NCBI GenBank assembly: GCA_040882505.1
Contig: JBBEBE010000002.1
Location: 186,001 to 250,000 of the forward strand
Length of the DNA: 64,000 nt
Reading direction: 5' to 3'
From: JBBEBE01 sp040882505
GTDB taxonomy: Bacteria; Bacteroidota; Rhodothermia; Balneolales; Balneolaceae
In this document: piece after piece, positions 19,401 through 28,643 of the stretch
Layout of the letters: every line of letters starts with the position of its first letter
Numbering within the stretch: the stretch's first letter is position 1
Position numbers and translations under genes: made by a program
The notes under the pieces: generated by a model
What the model was told of the DNA's origin: nothing
The model's database searches: none
The model's input: the letters and a program-made list of their open reading frames with translations, nothing else

Positions 19401-22400
19401 CCTGGGGAGGCATGACAGCCGTTTTGCCGTCCGGGCAGGAAGATTTCAGTCAGAACAATATCGAATTTCTGGAGTTTTGGGTTCAACCCGTCCTTCCGAA
19501 CGGACAGACGGCTCCTGCGTCCATGCTGGACGCGTATGACGGGAAACTCTATGTGGATGTGGGAACCGTCTCCGAGGATGTCATTCCCAACGCGAAGGTG
19601 AATAGCGAGGATGGTCTGGCGACCAACACCGATCTGTTGATGCTGGATCGTCCCTCCGGTCCCCGATCGATTCTCCCGTCCAATCCACCTCCACCGGTGG
19701 GGCAGTTTTCGGTTGACAACCGGGAGTTGGAAGATGTGGGCCTGGACGGCCTCGCCTCGGTCGGTGGAGTGAACGGATGGAGCGAGCAGACGATCTTTAC
19801 GAGCTTTATCGATCAGATGCGGGTGCAGTTCGGGGAAGGGAGTGAGGAGTTTGAGTCCATTCTGGTGGATCCGTCCAACGACGGGTACCGATTTTACGGC
19901 GAGTCGGATCTTCAGGATCTACCGTTGCACGAGCGGTTTCATCGAATGATGGGTTTTTATGACGGAAACACGCCTCTTGACCAGGGAGAGACACGTGCCG
20001 TGACCAATCGACCCAACACGGAGGGGTTGGTGAACCCTTCGCGTGTAGAGTTGAACAACGCCTATTTTCAATACGAATTGGCACTGAACCCGGCCCGTTT
20101 CGAGTCGGAACGGATTACCGATCGGGTAGAGGGTTCCCGTCCGGAGGATCGCTGGTATCAGGTACGGATTCCGCTCGAGGAGTTTGCCCGAAAGGTGGGT
20201 GACATTGAGGATTTTCAGAACATCACGTACGTGCGTGTGTGGCTCAGTGGATACGAACATCCATTCACACTCCGTTTCGCATCGTTGGAGTTTACCGGGA
20301 GCCAGTGGCAGAAGGACGAGGAGCGAAATCTGGAGCGTGATCCGGGAGCCTCCCTGCAGGTCTCCACGGTAAACATCGAGGAGAACTCCAACCGGCGCCC
20401 GGTTCCGTACCGACAACCGAGAGGGGGGATCCGTGCTCAAAACAGGGGGTCCCAGCTTCAAAGCCTGCAGAATGAGCAGTCGATGCTTTTGCAGGTGAAT
20501 GGATTGGGGCCGGAGAGCCTCCAGATGATTCGGCGCACCTTTCCGGGCGGAATGAACATGCTTCACTACTCCAATTTGCGGATGTTTGTGCATGGTGAAG
20601 GGTTCGAGGAGCGGGGAGATGCCGAATTGGTGGTTCGGATGGGTCACGACCTGGAAAACGCCTATTACGAGTATCGTCAACCGGTCACACCGACCGACCT
20701 GAACTTTCCGTGGCAATCCTACGATCCGGCCGACAATGCCCGACTGGAAGAGGAGGCGCGTCGGGTATGGCTCTATTCGGAGAATTCGATGAACATTCTC
20801 CTGGAGGCGTTCAACCAGCTCAAACAACTGCGGGACCAGGATTCACAAGGGAACCCCGGGGAGGTGTATGAGCGAAGTGATCTGCTGGAGGACGCCGTTC
20901 CGGGCGCCGTGATCGCTGTTCGGGGGAACCCGTCACTGGACCGGGTCTCGGAGATCGGGTTGGGGATACGGAATCCCTACTCGCTGGATCGTCCGAACGG
21001 ACCGGGCCGTCCGGTGTTGAACGGCCAGTTTTGGCTCAATGAGCTACGCGTCTCGGGCTTTGACAACCGTTCCGGTTGGGCGGCGAATGCCCGAACCTCG
21101 CTGGAGCTGGCAGATGTGGCCACGATTCACTCCGGGTTGAACCGGCAGACGGACGGTTTTGGTGCCCTGAACTCCCGCCTCGGAGACCGTCGAATGTCGG
21201 ATCAGACGTCTTGGGATGTGAACTCGACGCTTCTGCTGCACCGGTTTCTGCCCGAGCGCTATGGTTGGTCCATTCCGCTGAACCTTTCGACCCGCCGATC
21301 GGTTCTGACTCCGCGATACCTGCCCGATGAGGGGGATATTCGACTGGCCGATTACAAACAGGCGATCCGAAACCGGGAGGAGTTGAGCGAGGAGATTCAG
21401 AATACCCTGATCCGGCAGAAGATTCAGGAGATTCAGACCTACAATGACCACTGGTCGGTTCAACTCTCCAATTTGAGCAAACGCGGGTCGGAAAGCCGGT
21501 TTCTTCACTATACACTGGACCGGATGACGTTCAGTTATATCTACAATCAGGGTCACGGACGCAACCCGCAATACCGGTTTTTGGACAACTGGAATTTGAA
21601 CAGTTCTCTTCGGTATCAGCATACGGTTCGGAATCAGCGCTATGTGGCTCCGTTCCGTTTTTTGGAATCCATTCCGATTCTGACCTACCTGTCCGACAGC
21701 GAGATCGGTCTGCTTCCCACACAGTTCAGCTCTTCGATCCGGCTCTCGCGAAGCTACGAAGAGCGTCGTCGACGGGACCGGGCAGGCGAAGGGGAGCCAT
21801 TGCAGCAGACCCATTCGTTCTCTTACCAGACCGATTTGGGGGTGAGATACAACCTTTTCCGATCCCTGCAGCTCGGATTTCAGAATCAAGCCATCTTCGA
21901 TTTGACCGGAATCTCGCAGATGGATCGTACCGGAGCAGGGATAGACAGCACGGCGTTCCGAATGCGTTCTACATTTCGGGTGCTCGAAGACCTGTTGACC
22001 GACCAACAGGTCCAGCCTCGCCAACAGACCTATCAGGAGTCCTACAATGGGGGTTGGCAACCGGGTTTGAGCCACATTCCGGCTCTCTCCTGGACCAGTT
22101 ATTCGCTTCGTTACAATGGAGGATTCCGGTGGGAGAATTCACCGATCGCTTCCAATCTGGGATCCCGACTCGGGAACTCGTTTCGACTGGATCACACTCT
22201 TCGGTTCGACCTGCAGCAGCTTTTGCAGCGCTGGGGATGGCTTCAGGGGGTTCGGGAACAGTCTCGCGAGCCGTTGACCGATGACCCGGAACGGGTAGCG
22301 GCCGAGAGGGTCGAACGGATTGCCCAACGAATGCTTTTGGGGGTGTTCAGTCTGCAGTCCGTCGAGGTGGGCTACAGTGATTCGCGGACCGGTTCACAAG

Positions 22401-23680
22401 CCGGGTTTTCAGGAGGCTCGGGATTTTTCGAACAGTTCGGGAGTTCGTCACAAGCCTCTCCGTCTCTTCTCTACCGAATCGGGTACCGGGAATCCATCTC
22501 GCCGGACCGGTTGATCGACGGGACGGATCAGTCATCCGTGATCCAGATTCCGGCCAACAATACCTGGGCCGACCACTGGACGGTTCGAACGCTCTTCTCG
22601 CCACTCCCCAATGTCAGTCTGGAGCTGAATTGGGAGATCATCTGGGATGAACGGGCCAGCCGTACGACCACACTGGATCCATTGGGGGAGAACCGATCGG
22701 TGGAAGGAGCATCCGGTAATTCCGGATCGAGTGTCTGGGCATTCGGCAGCGGGTATCGGGATCTCTTTGAACGTCAACTCCAGACGGCTTTCGACGGTAT
22801 GGAAGCCGATTCCGATACCTTGCAGGCGAGCGGAGGCCGAAGGGTTCTCAACCGGATGACCCTGCAGGAAGATGTGCGTGCCTCCTGGCTGAACGGTGGG
22901 GGATCGGTGATCGGCAAGCGGAACTTTACACCGCTCCCGATGCCCGGTTGGCGGATTAACTGGACCGGAATCGAGAATTTGATCCCGATACTGGGGAACT
23001 GGATGGAACGTGCGACCTTGACCCACGGGTATCAGGGGAACTATCGCATGGGTTGGAACTTCAACAGCCAGGCCGGGGAGTTTCCAACCCGACGGCTCGG
23101 ATCGTATCTGATCGAGGATGTGCGGCCGGAGATCGAACCCAATTCATTGAACATCGAGCATCGGTTCTCGCCACTGGTCCAGTTATCGGTGATCTGGAGC
23201 CAGGTCTTCCGGATGCAGGTGGGGTACGAATTGAACAAGCTGACCAGCATGGCACTCTCCAATGTTCATGTGACCGAACGCATCTCCCGGGGTGTAACCA
23301 GCTCGTTTACCTATACGTTCCGGAATGTGAACCTGCCGTTCATTCGTCCGTTGAACAACAATCTGGATCTTACCCTTTCGGGAAACCTTGTGGAGGACTC
23401 CGAACAGCGGTTCATGCTGGAAGCCGATTTGGCGAATGCGTTGAACGAGCCACCGGAGGTCATCAACCGGGATCCGAACACCTATCGAATTCATCCGCGT
23501 CCACCAACCGGACAGACGCGGATTCACGCATCGGCCGTTGTGGGATACCGTTTCTCCACAACGTTTCAGGCCAATTTCGAGTATGCGTTCAGCCATACAC
23601 TCCCACGATCGTCCCAGACGTTCCGGCGGACCCTGCACGATTTTCGCTTTTCACTTCGTATCAATTTCCGGTCGGTCTGA
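16442..23680 (+). CDS. sprA: SprA, outer-membrane translocon of the type IX secretion system
   Basis: SprA forms the very large single-chain beta barrel through which T9SS cargo crosses the outer membrane. From GTG 16442 the product is 2412 residues, about the size of known SprA. The frame is open further upstream (ATG 16256, and into lptF), but the hydrophobic signal peptide FIIVWVCLLAFSGGIVPSVL followed by LAQ places the start at GTG 16442 or GTG 16469. N-terminal domains contain repeated modules such as VRVYANGMQLQEGVDYQVDY and GSITILNDRYMAPGQEIRI, the SprA hallmark. The rest is aromatic- and Arg-rich barrel strands up to the terminal RFSLRINFRSV. It is monocistronic: divergent from lptFG and convergent with lnt, with a hairpin after it. 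No T9SS cargo with a C-terminal sorting domain is visible nearby. Confidence 0.93.
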   Translation: MNVDREFNRVSIIHNRFIIVWVCLLAFSGGIVPSVLLAQEREETPAEQSDSEESHEAGVLPDSLRLDPDISSAFRMPWRGSWAARPFLRTYPRLYYISLPGEQVEVERLPGGDYLARQRFFDTPVGVAGLYRFDEYLRASRSNDIRENWQELVRQPATGEPGRGSLLDVRLSIPGGRESTFTSIFGRPEVNLRVNGMAQMNAGATIQQTADPSLPPDQQTRIDPRFGQNLQLNIQGTVGDKLTIRTDWDTERTFDYQNLFQITYEGYEDEILQRVEMGNVSMQTGNSLIRGSGSLFGILSEAQFGSLRVMSVLSQQKGENQVQTITGGAQDRPVRLQPADYEDNRHFFLDFYTRQEFEQSMSNPQQRIQTLRLAEVQVWVMSEQVQTEEGSRRAVALSDLGVVEQPGSGYGPPDNELDRFGDEDLSRLRDPEQGVSASDIGLDDPRDLEEGYFRLLREGEEYTVDRVSGFVSLRRELQSREVLAVSYIYQDPAGEPVTVGEMAQGGSERLVLKLIRPQNLSTDHKLFPLVMRNVYSLGATNLTQDNIDLELLYTEENVSRDRLTGRPTTLLQDLGLDRVDSRGGVQPDNQVDLNTGTLDALTGRVIFPWLEPFGSRMEELLLESGATSGDIERVVYPELYSEQKRNAERASQNSYFRISGNVRGGVQQNFTLDFALVEGSVRVYANGMQLQEGVDYQVDYSFGSITILNDRYMAPGQEIRIEYENQALTAIEQKTFTGLRAEYSFSDEIYLGGTWFRYSERPLDDKIRIGDEPISNMMFGLDTALDHELPFLSDAIDALPLIETRAPSRWTLTGEFAHLMPGVSETRAVRRAIENNELYPDEEQGVSFVDDFEGSSIKINLLNPMRWNLSAAPAVIPGMEGDAIYFEDPIPAPATSPLDLQAERNDLRGHFAWYTIPRNIASILDGVEFTPESRPVRVQDLFPGRQTYNPQEEIIPTLDLFFDPRSRGQYNYNMDLRTLLEEEPERTWGGMTAVLPSGQEDFSQNNIEFLEFWVQPVLPNGQTAPASMLDAYDGKLYVDVGTVSEDVIPNAKVNSEDGLATNTDLLMLDRPSGPRSILPSNPPPPVGQFSVDNRELEDVGLDGLASVGGVNGWSEQTIFTSFIDQMRVQFGEGSEEFESILVDPSNDGYRFYGESDLQDLPLHERFHRMMGFYDGNTPLDQGETRAVTNRPNTEGLVNPSRVELNNAYFQYELALNPARFESERITDRVEGSRPEDRWYQVRIPLEEFARKVGDIEDFQNITYVRVWLSGYEHPFTLRFASLEFTGSQWQKDEERNLERDPGASLQVSTVNIEENSNRRPVPYRQPRGGIRAQNRGSQLQSLQNEQSMLLQVNGLGPESLQMIRRTFPGGMNMLHYSNLRMFVHGEGFEERGDAELVVRMGHDLENAYYEYRQPVTPTDLNFPWQSYDPADNARLEEEARRVWLYSENSMNILLEAFNQLKQLRDQDSQGNPGEVYERSDLLEDAVPGAVIAVRGNPSLDRVSEIGLGIRNPYSLDRPNGPGRPVLNGQFWLNELRVSGFDNRSGWAANARTSLELADVATIHSGLNRQTDGFGALNSRLGDRRMSDQTSWDVNSTLLLHRFLPERYGWSIPLNLSTRRSVLTPRYLPDEGDIRLADYKQAIRNREELSEEIQNTLIRQKIQEIQTYNDHWSVQLSNLSKRGSESRFLHYTLDRMTFSYIYNQGHGRNPQYRFLDNWNLNSSLRYQHTVRNQRYVAPFRFLESIPILTYLSDSEIGLLPTQFSSSIRLSRSYEERRRRDRAGEGEPLQQTHSFSYQTDLGVRYNLFRSLQLGFQNQAIFDLTGISQMDRTGAGIDSTAFRMRSTFRVLEDLLTDQQVQPRQQTYQESYNGGWQPGLSHIPALSWTSYSLRYNGGFRWENSPIASNLGSRLGNSFRLDHTLRFDLQQLLQRWGWLQGVREQSREPLTDDPERVAAERVERIAQRMLLGVFSLQSVEVGYSDSRTGSQAGFSGGSGFFEQFGSSSQASPSLLYRIGYRESISPDRLIDGTDQSSVIQIPANNTWADHWTVRTLFSPLPNVSLELNWEIIWDERASRTTTLDPLGENRSVEGASGNSGSSVWAFGSGYRDLFERQLQTAFDGMEADSDTLQASGGRRVLNRMTLQEDVRASWLNGGGSVIGKRNFTPLPMPGWRINWTGIENLIPILGNWMERATLTHGYQGNYRMGWNFNSQAGEFPTRRLGSYLIEDVRPEIEPNSLNIEHRFSPLVQLSVIWSQVFRMQVGYELNKLTSMALSNVHVTERISRGVTSSFTYTFRNVNLPFIRPLNNNLDLTLSGNLVEDSEQRFMLEADLANALNEPPEVINRDPNTYRIHPRPPTGQTRIHASAVVGYRFSTTFQANFEYAFSHTLPRSSQTFRRTLHDFRFSLRINFRSV

Positions 23681-23681
23681 C

Positions 23682-23707
23682 GCAAACAGGAAACCCATCC
23701 TGTTTGC
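23682..23707. terminator. hairpin between convergent sprA and lnt
   Basis: GCAAACAGGA (23682-23691) and TCCTGTTTGC (23698-23707) form a perfect 10-base-pair stem with loop AACCCA directly after the sprA stop. There is no long T-run, but the convergent placement supports a bidirectional terminator. Confidence 0.6.
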
Positions 23708-23792
23708 AGACGGAAAACAGATGACTGGGGATTCGGGTCGACCCTCTTGTGGGTCACCGTCGTTCGTACGGGATACGACGTAATGATGAGAG

Positions 23793-25376
23793 TCACTGTT
23801 TTCGAAGACGTTTCCGGAGCGGGAGCAGGAGTGCAAGGCCCGAGACAAGGAGCAAGAGATGGTTGAATCGGTCACCCATCCGGCTGTAGAGACTGGGTTT
23901 GTTGCTTGCGTGGATGTCGTGGACGAATCCGGTTCGCTCCCAATAGCCGGTTTTTCGATGTACGGACCCGTCCGGAGCGATGATCCCCGAAATTCCGTTG
24001 TTGGCACTTCGAACGACCCACTGACGCTGTTCGATGGCCCGAAGGCGGGCATAGGCGAAGTGTTGGGTATGTCCGGAGGTATTGCCCCACCATCCATCAT
24101 TGGTGATGATGGTCAGAAATCCCGGCCCGCTTCCGGTAAATTGATTGACCCACCCCGGAAAAACGGAATCATAGCAGATGAGCGCAGGGGTCGTGGCGTG
24201 ACCGACCGGAAACAGGGTGGCATCGGTCCCCTTTCCGTATCCACTGATTTCCCCCCAGGGGATCCACTCTCCGACATCGAATTTGCGAAGGGTTTTGGCA
24301 AAGGGGAGTCGCTCGACAATGGGGACAAGACGCCCCTTTTTGTAGATATCGGGAGTGGTATGTCCGGGTGTGTAGTAGAGAGCGCTGTTGAAGACGTTGT
24401 AAGGAGTGCCCTGTGAGGTGTTGCGGTGGATCATCGGGGCCGGTGTCTCCTCGTCGTAATATTCAAGATACCCGGAACCGGTGATCAGGCGACTTTCCCA
24501 TTCGCGAAGAGAGTCTGTGAGGACCCTGTTGTAGGCATTTCGGGCCGGCAGGGAACGGTCAATTGCGTTTTCCGGCCAGACGATGAGTTCGGTCTGTCTG
24601 GTTCGGGTTTGAGACGTGAGTTCCAGCAGTTTTTGAACGACTTGATCGGTGGATACGTACCCGCCGTTGGGCAGGTAGGAGTCGTGGTTGGGCTGGACGA
24701 CCGCTACCTCCATTGGGGGACCCTCGTCAGGTTCCCACTGCCAGGAGGCCACGGCAGAGAGAAGCGGGGAGCTTGTGAACAGGAGGAGGGCGACGGCAAG
24801 ATCCCGACGCGTTCGGGTACGAAGGCTCTGTTCAAAAAGCAGAGCCGAGGCGACCACCCAAACCGAGAGGATTGAATACCCCGTCCATGAAATATGTTGG
24901 GTGAGTAGTGGCAGGTTGGCCCATCCGTTGCCCAGCGTGAGCCAGGGCCAGGCGAGGTCCCACTGGTGGTGCAGGAACTCGTAGGAGGCCCAAAGGGATC
25001 CAGCGAGCAGCGCCTGGATCAGGGGCGGAATCTTGAGTTCAAGGAGTCGCCGGATGGCCCAAAGCGGCAACAACATGAGCAGGCCGTTGGCCAGGATGGC
25101 GGTGATCCCTCCCCAAAACGTCGCCATCATGAGCCAGTAGGTGGTTCCAAGATTCCAGATCCAGAAAGCCGGCAAGGCTCGAATCAGGGCCGTTCGATCG
25201 TCTGGAGCCTCCCGGATCAATTGAAAAAGAAGGACAAATGCGGCGATCTGAAGGACGGGTAGATCGAACGGTGGCCATGCGAGGACGAGCAGGAGTCCGG
25301 CGATGCAGGAGAGGGTCCGGGGTGATTGAAGTAGGCGTACAGGATTCCGGTTGTCGGGGGTCATGGGCTTCTTCAT
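23793..25376 (-). CDS. lnt: apolipoprotein N-acyltransferase
   Basis: Inner-membrane enzyme that adds the third acyl chain to lipoproteins. The 527-residue protein has about six N-terminal membrane segments, a periplasmic nitrilase-like domain and a C-terminal membrane segment. The catalytic triad is visible: Glu269 in IVWPENAID, a lysine near 347 in KKGRLVPIVER and Cys401 in ALICYDSVFPG, close to the E. coli positions 267/335/387. NDGWWGNTSGHTQHF and RSANNGISGII are further Lnt signatures. The ATG overlaps the rsmI stop as ATGA. Confidence 0.95.
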   Translation of the reverse strand: MKKPMTPDNRNPVRLLQSPRTLSCIAGLLLVLAWPPFDLPVLQIAAFVLLFQLIREAPDDRTALIRALPAFWIWNLGTTYWLMMATFWGGITAILANGLLMLLPLWAIRRLLELKIPPLIQALLAGSLWASYEFLHHQWDLAWPWLTLGNGWANLPLLTQHISWTGYSILSVWVVASALLFEQSLRTRTRRDLAVALLLFTSSPLLSAVASWQWEPDEGPPMEVAVVQPNHDSYLPNGGYVSTDQVVQKLLELTSQTRTRQTELIVWPENAIDRSLPARNAYNRVLTDSLREWESRLITGSGYLEYYDEETPAPMIHRNTSQGTPYNVFNSALYYTPGHTTPDIYKKGRLVPIVERLPFAKTLRKFDVGEWIPWGEISGYGKGTDATLFPVGHATTPALICYDSVFPGWVNQFTGSGPGFLTIITNDGWWGNTSGHTQHFAYARLRAIEQRQWVVRSANNGISGIIAPDGSVHRKTGYWERTGFVHDIHASNKPSLYSRMGDRFNHLLLLVSGLALLLPLRKRLRKQ

Positions 25377-26098
25377 GGCTTGACCGGATTCGGGGAGGGA
25401 TCGTTCTCGTCGTTCTCCTCGGAGTATCCGGCTCCGGCAACGATTAAAACAAGCTCTCCCTTGATGGAGGGTCGCTCTTTCCAGGCGGTATGCAGTTCAC
25501 CGGCCGGTCCGCGATCAAACTCTTCGAATTTTTTGGTCATCTCTCTGGCAAGAAAGAGGAGGCGGTCTGCACCCAGATGGGTCTCGATCTCTCCGAGTAG
25601 TTTCAATATCCGGTGCGGACTTTCGTAAAAAATGGTCGTGATTTCCCGGTCTGCAAGAGCCAGGATTCGTGTTTGGCGACCCTTCTTTGGAGGGAGGAAG
25701 CCTTCAAACAGGTAGCGGTCACAGGGGAGCCCACTGGCCACCAGTGCGGTGGTGGCTGCATCGGCACCTGGAAGGGGAACGACCGGGATGCCGGCCTGTC
25801 GTGCCGCCCGAACCGCCAAAAATCCGGGATCGGAGATACCGGGCATCCCGGCATCGGTAATCCAGGCAACACGTTGGCCGGAACGGATCGACTCGATCAA
25901 CTTTGGAACCGCCCGATGTTCGTTGTGTTGGTGAATGGATTGAAGCGGCTTCTGAATATCGTAGTGACGAAGCAGTTTCGAGGAGACCCGGGTGTCCTCG
26001 CAGATAATTCGATCCACGGACCGAAGGACCTCCAGGGAGCGGAGGGTGATATCTGCGAGATGTCCGATGGGGGTGGGCACCAGGTAGAGTGTGGACAC
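25373..26098 (-). CDS. rsmI: 16S rRNA (cytidine1402-2'-O)-methyltransferase RsmI
   Basis: SAM-dependent methyltransferase for C1402 of 16S rRNA. The family start pattern TLYLVPTPIGHLADITLR is immediately preceded by GTG 26098, giving 241 residues. The longer frame to 26188 would collide with the divergent VOC gene and adds residues unlike the family. Other marks are CEDTRVSSKLLRHY, WITDAGMPGISDPG, PLPGADAATTALVASG and FYESPHR. A TATCTTTG element 43 bases upstream supports the GTG start. It is translationally coupled to lnt. Confidence 0.93.
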   Translation of the reverse strand: MSTLYLVPTPIGHLADITLRSLEVLRSVDRIICEDTRVSSKLLRHYDIQKPLQSIHQHNEHRAVPKLIESIRSGQRVAWITDAGMPGISDPGFLAVRAARQAGIPVVPLPGADAATTALVASGLPCDRYLFEGFLPPKKGRQTRILALADREITTIFYESPHRILKLLGEIETHLGADRLLFLAREMTKKFEEFDRGPAGELHTAWKERPSIKGELVLIVAGAGYSEENDENDPSPNPVKP

Positions 26099-26140
26099 GT
26101 ACTCAGGGTTTTGGGTTCCGGCTCCGTTGTCGAAAGAGTT

Positions 26141-26148
26141 CAAAGATA
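26141..26148 (-). promoter_or_regulatory. -7 element for rsmI-lnt
   Basis: Minus-strand TATCTTTG, identical to the element before lptF, 43 bases before the RsmI GTG. It lies upstream of the chosen start but inside the longer alternative frame, favouring the shorter protein. Confidence 0.45.
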
Positions 26149-26180
26149 AGAGCAAAAACCCGTAGTTTCTTCCGGAATCT

Positions 26181-26594
26181 ATGAACAAACCGAATCATGA
26201 CAGCATGAAATCTCCCGTTTCTCTCTCTGGAATCAATCATATCACGATTCGTGTGAACGATATCGGGCTTGCCCGTGATTTTTATGGACGGGTGTTGGAG
26301 CTTGAAGAGATCCGTTCCATGGGAAAGAGTATGGTGGTCTATCGAATCGGGAAGGAGGATACGTTGGTTATCGTCGAGGCAGAGACCAGTTATGACCCCA
26401 ACTCCCGCGATTTCCGGGTCGATCACTTCGGATTTTTCCTGGAGAGCAATGAAGAGGTCGACAAGATGGCCACGTATCTCCGGGAACAGGAAGTAACGAT
26501 TCTGAGCGGACCGGCCAATCGAAAGCGGGGACGGTTTCTGTTTGCCGCCGATCCCGACGGCAATATGTTGGAGTTTTTTTTCGAGGAGTCGTAG
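26181..26594 (+). CDS. VOC-superfamily protein (glyoxalase/dioxygenase fold)
   Basis: A 137-residue metalloenzyme-fold protein made of two beta-alpha-beta-beta-beta modules. The likely metal ligands are the His in SGINHITIRV, the His in VDHFGFFL and the Glu in DPDGNMLEFFF. ARDFYGRVLEL is the typical first-module segment. The substrate cannot be told from sequence: fosfomycin-resistance-like thiol transferases, lyases and epimerases share this pattern. Translation could also start at the ATG eight codons later (26205). It is divergent from rsmI-lnt, with grpE-dnaJ starting 185 bases downstream. Confidence 0.8.
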   Translation: MNKPNHDSMKSPVSLSGINHITIRVNDIGLARDFYGRVLELEEIRSMGKSMVVYRIGKEDTLVIVEAETSYDPNSRDFRVDHFGFFLESNEEVDKMATYLREQEVTILSGPANRKRGRFLFAADPDGNMLEFFFEES

Positions 26595-26779
26595 ACCCGG
26601 CCATCTGACAGGGGAATCGGCGCATTGTCGGGGTTCGGGAGACGGTCTGCGCAACTTTGTCAGGGATCATGGCCGGAATGCTGCTGGCATGTTTTTTGTA
26701 CGCTTGGCAGACAAGCAGGCGTGTGCCTGAGTGGCAACGCGTAGTAAACGAGAATGGAACGAGTGTTGAAGGAGTTTGG

Positions 26780-27361
26780 ATGAACGAGGAGATGATGGAT
26801 GAGTCCCGGGAGCAGGAGCAGGAGTTGGAAATGGAGAAGGAACAGCCGGAATCCCCGGAGGTGAACGAGGAGTCGGCAGGCGACAACGAGGGTCTGCCAA
26901 CCGAACTGGAGCAGTTGAAGGCAGAAAATGCCGAGCTCAAAGAGCTCTCTCTTCGCCGAATGGCCGAAATGGACAACATGCGCAAGCGAATGCGCAAGGA
27001 ACGACTGCAACAGATTGAAGAAGCGAAAGCGGATTCCATTGAACATTTTCTTCCTGTCAATGACGATCTCCAGAGAACCTTGAAGGCGATTGATGATTTG
27101 GAGTTGGACGAACGTGCCCGGGATGTGATCGACGGTGTCCGTCTTGTCGCAAACAAGCTGGAAGAGGCGCTTCGCCGCTATGATGTGGTCCGAATTGACG
27201 AGACGGGTGTCCCGTTCAATGTCGATCTGCATGATGCCCTGATGCGACGCCCGGCGGGGGAGAGTGATGTGGAACCGAATACCGTCCTCGAAGTACTGGA
27301 AAGTGGCTATCGCATGGGCGATCGGACCATTCGCTTTGCCAAAGTGATCGTCAGCGAATAG
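26780..27361 (+). CDS. grpE: GrpE nucleotide-exchange factor
   Basis: Co-chaperone that releases ADP from DnaK. The 193-residue product starts at ATG 26780, preceded by AAGGAG five bases away; a longer frame from 26657 is unrelated to the family. The N-terminus is very acidic and Glu-rich, then comes a long coiled coil (about residues 45-90) and the GrpE head with FLPVNDDLQRTL and the C-terminal VLEVLESGYRMGDRTIRFAKVIV. dnaJ follows after 101 bases that contain a GC-rich hairpin (27406-27419). No HrcA-type CIRCE operator is evident upstream. Confidence 0.95.
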   Translation: MNEEMMDESREQEQELEMEKEQPESPEVNEESAGDNEGLPTELEQLKAENAELKELSLRRMAEMDNMRKRMRKERLQQIEEAKADSIEHFLPVNDDLQRTLKAIDDLELDERARDVIDGVRLVANKLEEALRRYDVVRIDETGVPFNVDLHDALMRRPAGESDVEPNTVLEVLESGYRMGDRTIRFAKVIVSE

Positions 27362-27462
27362 GGGCGATCCGATCGGTCTGAAAACCGGAATCCGGAACAA
27401 ATTCTCCCCGCCTCCGGGGCGAATCCGGTGTTGAATTGAAGTTTGAAACAAACGTGTATTGA

Positions 27463-28629
27463 ATGTCTAAGCGTGACTACTATGAGGTGCTCGGGGTATC
27501 CCGGGATGCTGATGATTCGGAACTGAAAAAAGCGTACCGAAAACGGGCGATGAAGTATCATCCCGACCGCAACAAAGGGGATGACAGCGCTGAAAAGAAA
27601 TTCAAAGAGGCCTCGGAAGCGTACGAAGTACTGAGAGATCCTCAGAAGAGGCAGCGATATGACCAGTTCGGTCATGCCGGGATGGGTGGAAACGGCGGTT
27701 TCGGAGGTGGAGCCTCTGGATTCGAGGATGTCAGTTTCGAAGATATCTTCAGCCGTTTTGGAGACATATTTGGCGGAGATCCATTCGGTGCCGGAGGACA
27801 GAGTCGGCGTCGGCGCGGTACCGGTCTGCCGGGAAGCGATATGAAACTGAAAGTCGGGTTGACGCTCGAGGAGATTGCTTTTGGCGTGGAGAAGACGCTC
27901 AAAGTAAAAAAACAGGTCAACTGTTCGTCCTGTGACGGGCGGGGAGCAGCGACCGAGGAGGATTTCGAGACCTGTTCGACCTGCAACGGAATGGGGGAAG
28001 TACGTCAGGTCTCCAGAACCATGTTTGGACAGTTCGTCAACGTGCAGGCGTGTCCGTCGTGTCAGGGTGAGGGTCGAATCATTCGCAATACGTGTGAGAC
28101 GTGCTCTGGTGAAGGTCGTGTGCGGGGAGAGGAGAAGATCAACGTTCAAATCCCATCCGGTGTCAGCGACGGCAACTATTTGACGCTCCGGGGGAAAGGC
28201 AATGCCGGAAAACGGGGCGGTGAGCCGGGGGATTTGATCGTGTTGATCGAAGAGAAGGAGCACAAGGACTTTCAGCGGGACGGGAATGATATCTACTACG
28301 ATCTCCTTCTCAGTGTTCCGGATGCCATCCTGGGAGCCGAGAAGAAGGTGCCAACATTGAAGGGAAGTGCCCGGATTCGAATCGAAGAGGGGACACAGCC
28401 GGGTCGTCTGCTGCGCATGAAAGAACGGGGGATTCACGGGTTGAACCAGTCGAGTGCCGGCGATCAATACATTCGGATCAATGTCTTTATTCCCGAGGAG
28501 CTCTCTGACGAAGAGCGGGGTCATGTCGAGGCGCTCCGCGGCAGTGAAAAGGAGGGGCACTTTCACATCTCCAACGCCGGTGACCGAGAGAAAGGCTTTT
28601 TCTCCCGGATCAAGGATATCTTTCAGTAA
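27463..28629 (+). CDS. dnaJ: chaperone DnaJ
   Basis: Hsp40 that delivers substrates to DnaK and stimulates its ATPase. The 388-residue protein has every type I DnaJ module: a J domain with HPD at residues 33-35, a Gly/Phe-rich stretch (about 70-115), four CxxCxGxG zinc-binding repeats (CSSCDGRG, CSTCNGMG, CPSCQGEG, CETCSGEG) and the C-terminal substrate-binding domains. It is cotranscribed with grpE; dnaK is not in this window. The start is ATG 27463. Confidence 0.97.
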   Translation: MSKRDYYEVLGVSRDADDSELKKAYRKRAMKYHPDRNKGDDSAEKKFKEASEAYEVLRDPQKRQRYDQFGHAGMGGNGGFGGGASGFEDVSFEDIFSRFGDIFGGDPFGAGGQSRRRRGTGLPGSDMKLKVGLTLEEIAFGVEKTLKVKKQVNCSSCDGRGAATEEDFETCSTCNGMGEVRQVSRTMFGQFVNVQACPSCQGEGRIIRNTCETCSGEGRVRGEEKINVQIPSGVSDGNYLTLRGKGNAGKRGGEPGDLIVLIEEKEHKDFQRDGNDIYYDLLLSVPDAILGAEKKVPTLKGSARIRIEEGTQPGRLLRMKERGIHGLNQSSAGDQYIRINVFIPEELSDEERGHVEALRGSEKEGHFHISNAGDREKGFFSRIKDIFQ

Positions 28630-28643
28630 CCCGGTCGGGTTAC
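28626..28643. terminator. short hairpin between convergent dnaJ and PBP genes
   Basis: GTAACCC and GGGTTAC pair around GGTC, spanning both stop codons. The stem is only seven base pairs and no T-run follows, so terminator function is tentative. Confidence 0.35.

Noticed and set aside
26595..26779. CIRCE (HrcA) operator before grpE
   Set aside because: TTGGCAGAC and GAGTGGCAA vaguely resemble CIRCE arms, but they are 16 rather than 9 bases apart and mismatched.
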